The position numbers and the translations under genes were made by a program. A stretch of DNA of 8,340 bases. Origin: JAJPJX01 sp964568355. GTDB lineage: Bacteria; Acidobacteriota; Terriglobia; Bryobacterales; Bryobacteraceae. Of the stretch, positions 1 through 5,427 are shown in pieces. The notes below the pieces were generated by a model. That model did no database searches and was not told the origin of the DNA. It was given only the letters and a program-made list of their open reading frames with translations. Within the stretch, counting starts at the first letter, position 1. Every line of letters starts with the position of its first letter. Location: assembly GCA_964568355.1 (NCBI GenBank), contig CAZMRK010000190.1, positions 1 through 8,340 of the forward strand, given 5' to 3'.

Positions 1-751
1 GGCCCACACCTTGGAAGTGAAGAAGATCAGCGGCCTGTATCTGGCGGGGCAGATCAACGGCACATCCGGTTATGAAGAGGCGGGCTGCCAGGGCCTGATC
101 GCCGGCATCAACGCTGCTGCGCGTCTGCGCGGCGAGCCGGAGGTGGTGATCGCCCGGACGGAGGGTTACACCGGCATCCTGATCGACGACCTGATCACCA
201 AGGGCGCGGATGAGCCGTACCGGATGTTTACTTCGCGGGCGGAGTTCCGGCTGCACCTGCGGATCGACAACGCCGACGAGCGCCTGACGCCCATCGGGCG
301 GAGGGTCGGGCTGGTCCGGGACGACCGCTGGGAGATCTTCCTGCGCAAACAGCAGCAGAAGCAGCGGCTGGGCGAGGCCCTCAGCCGCCATCGCTACGGC
401 CAGTGGCTGAAGCGGCCGGAATCGGCCATCGGCGAGATCTCCGCCTGGGTACGGGAAGTTCTGGGGGAAGAGCCGGTGAGAGGGCTGCTCGCAACCGTAG
501 AGACCGAAACCAAGTATCAGGGCTATATCCAACAGCAGGAGCGGCAGATCGAGCGCCTGAAATCCGCCGAGCGCCGGCCGATCCCCGGGGCCTTCGCGTT
601 TGCGGGTATTCCCGGCCTCTCCCGCGAGATCCGCGAGAAACTGGAGCGGGTACGTCCCGCTACCTTGGGACAGGCCGCGCGCATCCCCGGTGTGACGCCC
701 GCCGCCATCGCCATCCTGGATGTCTATTTGAGCCTGGACCGTGTTTGCTGA
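1..751 (+). CDS. mnmG: MnmG (GidA), tRNA U34 carboxymethylaminomethyl-modifying enzyme, C-terminal part (5' end outside window)
   Basis: FAD-dependent partner of MnmE; the MnmEG complex adds the (carboxymethyl)aminomethyl group to uridine 34 of certain tRNAs in the cytoplasm. The frame is open from base 2, and 249 residues are visible, about 40% of the usual ~620. The first visible stretch, AGQINGTSGYEEAGCQG, is the second GidA family signature; it reads EAGCQG where EAAAQG is usual. It is followed by the conserved DEPYRMFTSRAEFRL. The C-terminal helical, MnmE-binding domain is intact: KYQGYIQQQ, then GIPGLSREIREKL and the near-invariant RPATLGQAARIPGVTPAAI. The stop TGA lies 11 nt inside rsmG, so the two genes are probably translationally coupled. 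The TTG at position 11 is internal and not a start. Nothing looks broken; only the window edge truncates it. Confidence 0.97.
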   Translation, partial: AHTLEVKKISGLYLAGQINGTSGYEEAGCQGLIAGINAAARLRGEPEVVIARTEGYTGILIDDLITKGADEPYRMFTSRAEFRLHLRIDNADERLTPIGRRVGLVRDDRWEIFLRKQQQKQRLGEALSRHRYGQWLKRPESAIGEISAWVREVLGEEPVRGLLATVETETKYQGYIQQQERQIERLKSAERRPIPGAFAFAGIPGLSREIREKLERVRPATLGQAARIPGVTPAAIAILDVYLSLDRVC

Positions 752-1331
752 ACGATTGCGGCAGGCGGTAGGCGGCTTCTGTTCCCTGAACGATAGCCAG
801 GTGGCTGGGCTGGAAGCGCATTACCAGCTTCTTCTGCGTTGGAACAAGGTCCTCAACCTGACGGCGGTTCGCGACCCGGAGGAGATGGTGGTGCGGCACT
901 ATGCGGAATCGCTCTTCCTGGCCTCTCGGCTGCCGCATGGGGCGATTTCGGTTGTCGATATCGGATCCGGCGCGGGCTTTCCCGGAGTACCGGTAGCAAT
1001 TGCCCGGCCCCAGGCGGATGTCACGCTGGTAGAATCGCACCAGCGAAAAGCGGTGTTCCTGCGGGAGGCGACGCGCGAAATCGGCAATATCCAGGTGTTC
1101 GCCGGGCGGGCGGAAGATCTGGCCGAGGAGTTCGATTGGGCGGTCTGCCGCGCCGTGAAGTATGCGGATATCCGCAAGATCCTGGCGCGAGTGAGCCGGC
1201 AGGTGGCATTCCTTGCGGGTGGCGGGAAGGATGCCGAGATGGCGGGCATGGAATGGGACGATTCCATCCAATTGCCGTGGGGAGATCAACGTTTTCTATG
1301 GCTTGGAAGCAATGTTTCACGTGAAACATGA
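741..1331 (+). CDS. rsmG: RsmG (GidB), 16S rRNA (guanine-N7) methyltransferase
   Basis: SAM-dependent enzyme that methylates N7 of G527 (E. coli numbering) in 16S rRNA; loss of family members gives low-level streptomycin resistance. The protein has 196 residues against roughly 205–240 for the family. Family motifs are in order: RWNKVLNLTAV (33–43), RHYAES (52–57), the glycine-rich SAM loop VVDIGSGAGFPG (71–82), the acidic end of the next strand LVES (96–99) and RKAVFL (102–107). The GTG start at 741 overlaps the end of mnmG by 11 nt and has no strong ribosome-binding site, which suggests coupling. The fold seems complete at QRFLWLG; the last six residues, NVSRET, are the translation of a parS site and look like an added tail. 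The usual KG motif after the late strand is replaced here by AGGGKD. Confidence 0.96.
   Translation: MFAERLRQAVGGFCSLNDSQVAGLEAHYQLLLRWNKVLNLTAVRDPEEMVVRHYAESLFLASRLPHGAISVVDIGSGAGFPGVPVAIARPQADVTLVESHQRKAVFLREATREIGNIQVFAGRAEDLAEEFDWAVCRAVKYADIRKILARVSRQVAFLAGGGKDAEMAGMEWDDSIQLPWGDQRFLWLGSNVSRET
1312..1329. promoter_or_regulatory. parS: parS centromere site (ParB-binding palindrome)
   Basis: ATGTTTCACGTGAAACAT is a perfect 18-bp palindrome. Its core TGTTTCACGTGAAACA (1313–1328) matches the widely conserved chromosomal parS consensus at all 16 positions, with CACGTG at the centre. ParB loads here, binds CTP and spreads along the flanking DNA to form the partition complex. The site occupies the last codons of rsmG, ends two bases before the rsmG stop codon is complete, and lies about 60 bp upstream of parA. 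I saw no second copy in the window. Functional ParB binding is inferred from the consensus match and the adjacent parAB genes. Confidence 0.93.
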
Positions 1332-1376
1332 GTCGGGGCGGTAATCTCGTATTTCGCGGCCAAGCTCGGCCATGTT

Positions 1377-1380
1377 AGGA
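1377..1380 (+). promoter_or_regulatory. Ribosome-binding site deciding the TTG start of parA
   Basis: AGGA lies 7 nt upstream of the TTG at 1388 and supports that start. An ATG at 1380 overlaps the last base of this site and is in another frame, so it is unlikely to be used for parA. The in-frame TTG places the Walker A motif ten residues from the N-terminus, as in Soj-type ParA proteins. Confidence 0.6.
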
Positions 1381-1387
1381 TGGCGGC

Positions 1388-2182
1388 TTGGGTAAAGTTC
1401 TCGCGATCACCAATCAGAAAGGCGGCGTCGGGAAAACTACCACAGCCATCAACCTGGCTGCTTCCCTGGCGGCAAACGACTTACGGGTCCTGGTCGTGGA
1501 CAGCGACCCGCAGGGCAACTCCACCAGCGGCTTGGGAGTTACCAAATACACCGACCGCCCCAGCCTCTATCACGCCCTGCTCGGCGGCGTGGAACTCTCT
1601 GACGCCGTCCTCCATACCGAATTTGAAGGCGTCGACCTCGTTCCTGCCGACAAGAACTTGATCGGCGCCAACCTCGAACTGGTGGAACAGCCCGAGCGCG
1701 AGTTCCGCTTGCAACAGAAGCTGAAAGCCGTTCGCGACCACTACCAGTACATCCTCATCGACTGTCCCCCGGCGCTGGATCTGCTGACCCTGAACGCCCT
1801 GGTTGCCGCGGACGCCGTCCTGGTGCCCATCCAGTGCGAATTCTTTGCCCTGGAAGGTGTCTCCGAGCTCATGGATACCATCGACCGTGTGCGCCATTCT
1901 TTCCAGCACAAGCTCGAAATTGAAGGCATCCTGCTCACCATGTTCGACGACCGCACCAACCTGACCCGCCAGGTGGCGGCGGACCTGAAGGAGTTCTTCG
2001 GGAACCAGGTCTTCAAGACCGTCATTCCGCGAAGTATCCGCTTGGCCGAGGCGCCCAGCTTCGGCAAGCCCATCCTTTCTTATGATGTCCGCTCGCGCGG
2101 GGCGGAGAGTTATATCCGACTAGCCAAGGAGATTCTGGACCATGAACAAAACGCCAGAAGGCCCGCGCCGGGCGCTCGGTAA
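1388..2182 (+). CDS. parA: ParA (Soj-type) chromosome-partitioning ATPase
   Basis: Cytoplasmic, nucleoid-binding P-loop ATPase. ATP-bound dimers coat the chromosome and are released by ParB–parS complexes, which moves the origins apart. The length, 264 residues, is typical of chromosomal Soj proteins, with no N-terminal DNA-binding extension. The deviant Walker A is KGGVGKTT (11–18), with signature lysines K11 and K16. Switch region A' is VVDSDPQGNSTSGLG (36–50), and Walker B is ILIDCPP with D125. The late motif IPRSIRLAEAPSFGKPI, followed by YDVRSRGAESY, is characteristic of the family. Translation starts at TTG 1388, behind an AGGA at 7 nt. The last 14 codons share DNA with the start of parB, which explains the basic, proline-rich tail RRPAPGAR. 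The 56-nt gap to rsmG may carry a promoter, but none is convincing. The function is very secure. Confidence 0.97.
   Translation: MGKVLAITNQKGGVGKTTTAINLAASLAANDLRVLVVDSDPQGNSTSGLGVTKYTDRPSLYHALLGGVELSDAVLHTEFEGVDLVPADKNLIGANLELVEQPEREFRLQQKLKAVRDHYQYILIDCPPALDLLTLNALVAADAVLVPIQCEFFALEGVSELMDTIDRVRHSFQHKLEIEGILLTMFDDRTNLTRQVAADLKEFFGNQVFKTVIPRSIRLAEAPSFGKPILSYDVRSRGAESYIRLAKEILDHEQNARRPAPGAR
2126..2131 (+). promoter_or_regulatory. Ribosome-binding site of parB, inside parA
   Basis: AAGGAG stands 10 nt before the parB ATG at 2142 and lies within the parA coding sequence. It is the strongest Shine–Dalgarno match among the starts in this window. It suggests that ParB can be initiated independently as well as by coupling to parA. 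Confidence 0.65.
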
Positions 2183-3032
2183 AGGGCTCACCGCGCTGCT
2201 TCGGCCGCCCACGGCACCGGAACCGGCTGCCGAACCGGCCGAATCGGTTACGCATCTCCCGATCGACGCGATTGACCCCAATCCGCTTCAGCCGCGCCGG
2301 GTCTTCGAAAGCGAGCGGCTGGAAGAGCTCGCGCAATCCATCCGGGCCAATGGCATCATCCAACCCCTGGTCGTGCGCCGCCATGGCGCCCGCTACCAGC
2401 TTGTGGCGGGAGAGCGCCGCTGGCGGGCCGCCAAACTGGCGAAACTCGCCCAGGTGCCGGCGGTCGTGCAGGAGATCCCCGACGAGCGGCTGCTCGAAAT
2501 CACCCTGATTGAGAACATCCAGCGCGAGGACCTGAATCCGATCGAAACCGCGCTGGCCTTTGACCGCCTCTCGCGCGAACTGCACCTCAACCACGAAGAG
2601 ATCGGGCGGCGCACCGGCAAAGACCGCACCACCATCACCAACTTGATCCGCCTGCTGCAATTGCCTAGCGACCTGCAGCAGTTGCTCGCCGAAAAAAAGC
2701 TTTCGGCCGGCCATGCCCGCTGCCTGCTTTCGCTGCCCAGCGTCGAGCGGCAGCGCGAACTGGCCCAGAAATCGATCGAAGAGGGCTGGCCGGTGCGGCA
2801 ACTGGAGCGCGTGACCCAGCGCATAGCCGCCGGACCTCAGCCCAAGCCTGCCGCTGCCGAGCCGCCGCTCGATCCTAACGTGAAAGCGGCCATCGCCGAG
2901 TTGGAGCGGGTGCTCGGCACCAAGGTCCGGATTGTGGAAAAAGCCCGGCAGCGCGGACGTATCGAAATAGACTATTATTCGAGCGAAGACCTGGACCGGA
3001 TCTACACCGCGATCGTCGGCGAGTCCAACTGA
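2142..3032 (+). CDS. parB: ParB (Spo0J-type) parS-binding CTPase
   Basis: Centromere-binding protein of the ParABS system. It binds parS, closes into a CTP-dependent sliding clamp, stimulates ParA ATPase and, in many bacteria, loads SMC. The length is 296 residues. The N-terminal ParA-activating box is RRALGKGLTALL (9–20), followed by a Pro/Ala-rich linker. The CTP-binding domain shows NPLQPRR (47–53), GIIQPLVVR (71–79), the GERRWRA motif (90–96) and ENIQREDLNPIE (124–135). The helix-turn-helix that reads parS is around HEEIGRRTGKDRTTITNLIRL (151–171). The C-terminal dimerisation domain (about 245–296) contains AAIAELERVLGTKVRI and SSEDLDRIY. All expected parts are present. It overlaps parA by 41 nt, and its cognate parS lies upstream in rsmG. 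Its stop faces the stop of a MerR gene 8 nt away, with no visible terminator between them. Confidence 0.97.
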   Translation: MNKTPEGPRRALGKGLTALLRPPTAPEPAAEPAESVTHLPIDAIDPNPLQPRRVFESERLEELAQSIRANGIIQPLVVRRHGARYQLVAGERRWRAAKLAKLAQVPAVVQEIPDERLLEITLIENIQREDLNPIETALAFDRLSRELHLNHEEIGRRTGKDRTTITNLIRLLQLPSDLQQLLAEKKLSAGHARCLLSLPSVERQRELAQKSIEEGWPVRQLERVTQRIAAGPQPKPAAAEPPLDPNVKAAIAELERVLGTKVRIVEKARQRGRIEIDYYSSEDLDRIYTAIVGESN

Positions 3033-3040
3033 GGACTTGA

Positions 3041-3421
3041 TTATTTCAGGATTTCGAGGATCGCCGAAAGCTCCCGGCGAATGTCGCGCAGCGGGTCGTA
3101 GGAGAAGAGATCGCCCTGATTCTGGTCGGCTGGCTTGCCGGAGAGCTTCTTCCCCGATTTTTGCAGAGTCTGCCGGGCGCCCTCGATGGTATACCGCTTC
3201 TCGTAGAGTAAGTGCTTAATTTTCAACAACAACTCGACGTCCTTGCGGCGGTAGAGGCGGTGCCCGGTGCCGGATTTCTTGGGGCTCAGAGACGGAAATT
3301 CCGATTCCCAGTAACGCAGGACATAGGGCTCCACTCCGAGTAAGCCGCTCACCTCACCGATGCGGAAATAGAGCTTATCTGGGATGTCCGGCGAATCTGT
3401 TTTCAGCGCAAGATCCGTCAT
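3041..3421 (-). CDS. MerR-family transcriptional regulator, small
   Basis: A 126-residue DNA-binding protein with an N-terminal MerR winged helix: YFRIGEVSGLLGVEPYVLRYWE, then FPSLSPKKSGTGHRLYRRKDVELLLKIKHLLYEKRYTIEGARQTL. The wing arginine and tyrosine (HRLYRRKD) and the second helical pair are standard. The C-terminal ~40 residues are short and polar, ending in a helix (DPLRDIRRELSAILEILK), with no metal-binding cysteines or ligand domain. It resembles the small orphan MerR (MlrA-like) proteins rather than metal sensors. I chose ATG 3421; TTG 3424, one codon upstream, is possible and lies 10 nt after AGGATGG (3438–3432). It begins 20 nt after the stop of the hydrolase-like gene on the same strand, so it is probably the last gene of that unit. 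It may regulate that operon. Target and effector are unknown. Confidence 0.88.
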   Translation of the reverse strand: MTDLALKTDSPDIPDKLYFRIGEVSGLLGVEPYVLRYWESEFPSLSPKKSGTGHRLYRRKDVELLLKIKHLLYEKRYTIEGARQTLQKSGKKLSGKPADQNQGDLFSYDPLRDIRRELSAILEILK

Positions 3422-3441
3422 CAATCATCCGCCATCCTAGC

Positions 3442-5427
3442 TCACTCAACCTGGATTGTCACGATGTGTTGGCCGGGGGGCAGCATCAGGGTCAGGGGGC
3501 CGGCACGCGGAACATCCGCCCGCGCGCCGTCGATCTCGCAGGAGCGAGGCGGGCGATCGAGCACGGCAAAAGCCCGCGGCTGGCTGTGATAGGAGAGCTC
3601 CATGCGGCCGTCCGGCAGGTATTGGGCGAAATCGAGGCCGCCGTTGAAGGCCACCACTCGCCCGCGCCGGGCGGCGCCAGCAGGAGCCTGTTCTACCACG
3701 TGCCCGCCGGCGGGCAGCCAGACCGTCCGGTCGTCGGTCACCGGCCAGGGACGACCGTCCACTACGGCCGGTCCTCGCCAGGGGATCCCGACACCGGTTG
3801 GCGATTCGACCGCCAGCTTGGGACCCAGGCGCTCCACCCGCCGTACCACCGCCGCGGCCGAGGAGAGCAGCGGCAGGTCCGGCGCCAGCAGGGAATTTTC
3901 GAAATAGAGCGCCACCCGGGAGAAAGATCCCGCGGCCAGGTGAACCAACTGGAACAACTCGCTGCCGGTTTGCTGCCTGGTGGGGTAAACATCCTGATAC
4001 CGGTCGACGATATTGATATCGATCGCCAGGCGTCCGGGCTGGTTGGTCAACGGCTCGTAACGGCGGGCGATCTCGGGATAGCGCTGCGGGCCGAGGTTCC
4101 AGACCGTGGCCGGATCCTCGATCAGAAAGGTAAAGCGGTAGCGGGAAGCCAGCGGCAGAACTCGTGCGGCATCGGCACCGATGGCCTCCCGCATCCCGGT
4201 ATCGAAGCGGTCATCGACGTGGGTCAGGACCAGGTCGAGGTGAGGCCGCTCGCGCCGCACCTGGTCGAGCACATGGAGCCATTCTTCCTGCATTCGCCGG
4301 GCCAGGCCGGCGCGGAAATCGAGAAACAGGCGCTGGTCGGCGGCTGCTTTGCGATTCTGAAACAGCTCCAGCGGATCCCAGCCGTGGGCTTCGCGAAACT
4401 GGCGCCGCGCATCGTCGTTCATGGGGGTGAAGCGCGACGGGTTGCCCATGCCTTCGAGCGATTCGAAATAAAGCTCCGCCAGGTTCACGCCATCCCAATC
4501 GAACCGTCCGATCAGGTCGCGCACGCCCTTTTCAACCTCGTGGAAGCAGTCGCGGCTGGTCAGGTTCATGAGCTTGCGCCAGTCCAGGTGGGCATCCTGC
4601 AGGACGGCGGTCTTTTCGCGCCATTCGGGATGGTCGTTCCAGAACTTTTCGCTGACGTGCGGCAGTTCCAGCCAGGCATACACCAGGATGCCGGCGCGGT
4701 GGCAGGCCGCAATCAGCTCCCGAAGGTAGGCTTCGTTCTCCGGATCGCGATCATAGAAGTGCCAGGCGGCCACCTGGAGCGCGGCGACCCCGCTGGCCTG
4801 CCACCGGCGGGCGAAGTAGTCCAAATCCACGCGGCGGCGATAGGAGGAATCGAAGAAAGCCCATAGCCGGGTGGAGCGCAGAGGAGGCTCCAGGCCCAGA
4901 TCGGTCAGGGCCTGCGCCACATATGGGAAGCGCTCATAGCCGCATTTGCCGAGCGAGGCTGCGACCCAAAGCACCGCGCCCGACCCCTTGCGGAATCCGG
5001 CGATGAGCGGCGCGCCGCTCCAGCGTTCCCTGGCGAAGACCTGGGCCTCGGCCGGGATGCGGAAGCGCGGCAGTTCTGCGGGCTTTTCCCAAACGATTTG
5101 CAGTTTCGGCCGGTGCACATCCTCCACGCTCAGCACGCGCACGCTTTCCTTGCCGCGTATAAAGCCGAACATCTCTGCCACCGGGGATTCCCCTTCCAGC
5201 ACCAGGTAAGTTCCCTGCTCGACGCGCGTGGTCCACTCCGGCGAGCCGGCGGCGCCCGAACGCAGAACCAGGATCTGCGCCGGACCGGCCGCCCGAGGCT
5301 GCCATCCAACGGCGGAGAGGACGTCCGGCCATGCTCCGGGAGACTCGGACAGCACGCGGAAGGTGCCCGGATCGGCCGCAAAGAGCAGCGCGGGGGCCAA
5401 AAGCAGCAGGCTAACGCGTAATCGCAT
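3442..5427 (-). CDS. Secreted glycoside-hydrolase-like TIM-barrel protein (GHL-type), function unproven
   Basis: A predicted 661-residue exported protein. ATG 5427 is chosen because it starts a clear signal peptide, MRLRVSLLLLAPALLFAADP; the frame stays open upstream to ATG 5508, but only through the C-terminal codons of the neighbour. Residues ~20–180 look like an alpha/beta, glutamine-amidotransferase-like domain (VLEGESPVAEMFGF; GAVLWVAASLGKCGYERFPY). From ~186 a TIM-barrel of the hypothetical glycosyl hydrolase type (GHL6/10/13 clan) begins, with ACHRAGILVYAWLELP (to ~256), NDHPEWREK and DWDGVNLAELYFES (310–323). E318, with D310 or D312, are candidate active-site acids. A small beta-rich C-terminal domain (~545–661) carries GRPWPVTDDRTVWLPAGGHVV. 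It overlaps the upstream TPR gene by 17 nt and has no good ribosome-binding site, which indicates reinitiation. I infer a periplasmic or surface polysaccharide hydrolase, by analogy with the PgaB C-terminal domain; no substrate can be read from the sequence. Confidence 0.68.
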   Translation of the reverse strand: MRLRVSLLLLAPALLFAADPGTFRVLSESPGAWPDVLSAVGWQPRAAGPAQILVLRSGAAGSPEWTTRVEQGTYLVLEGESPVAEMFGFIRGKESVRVLSVEDVHRPKLQIVWEKPAELPRFRIPAEAQVFARERWSGAPLIAGFRKGSGAVLWVAASLGKCGYERFPYVAQALTDLGLEPPLRSTRLWAFFDSSYRRRVDLDYFARRWQASGVAALQVAAWHFYDRDPENEAYLRELIAACHRAGILVYAWLELPHVSEKFWNDHPEWREKTAVLQDAHLDWRKLMNLTSRDCFHEVEKGVRDLIGRFDWDGVNLAELYFESLEGMGNPSRFTPMNDDARRQFREAHGWDPLELFQNRKAAADQRLFLDFRAGLARRMQEEWLHVLDQVRRERPHLDLVLTHVDDRFDTGMREAIGADAARVLPLASRYRFTFLIEDPATVWNLGPQRYPEIARRYEPLTNQPGRLAIDINIVDRYQDVYPTRQQTGSELFQLVHLAAGSFSRVALYFENSLLAPDLPLLSSAAAVVRRVERLGPKLAVESPTGVGIPWRGPAVVDGRPWPVTDDRTVWLPAGGHVVEQAPAGAARRGRVVAFNGGLDFAQYLPDGRMELSYHSQPRAFAVLDRPPRSCEIDGARADVPRAGPLTLMLPPGQHIVTIQVE

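Noticed and set aside
660..1289. A minus-strand 209-codon frame across rsmG
   Set aside because: Antisense to a well-supported methyltransferase gene; no motif of its own.
1021..1329. A minus-strand frame beginning MFHVKH
   Set aside because: The start codon and first residues are only the palindromic parS read on the opposite strand, a known source of spurious MFHVK-type gene calls; the rest is antisense to rsmG.
1358..1371. Imperfect palindrome GGCCAAGCTCGGCC upstream of parA as an operator
   Set aside because: Only 14 bp with one mismatched pair in GC-rich DNA; such sequences are expected by chance, and it does not resemble parS.
1376..1386. The 11-mer TAGGATGGCGG occurs before parA and, on the minus strand, before merR (3439–3429), as if it were a shared control site
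   Set aside because: For a window of this length, roughly 8340 squared over 4 to the 11th, about 16 chance 11-mer matches, are expected when both strands are counted. Here the match is mostly a shared Shine–Dalgarno core.
2022..2801. A minus-strand 259-codon frame across parA and parB
   Set aside because: Antisense to ParB, which has every expected family motif; composition is typical of a shadow frame.
3130..3165. A run of T after a GC-rich stretch inside merR, considered as a parB terminator
   Set aside because: No stem with adequate self-complementarity precedes the T run.
3466..4866. A long plus-strand open frame (466 codons) opposite the hydrolase-like gene
   Set aside because: Low-complexity Gly/Arg/His-rich translation with no domain; it mirrors the real gene on the other strand, which has a signal peptide and recognisable motifs.
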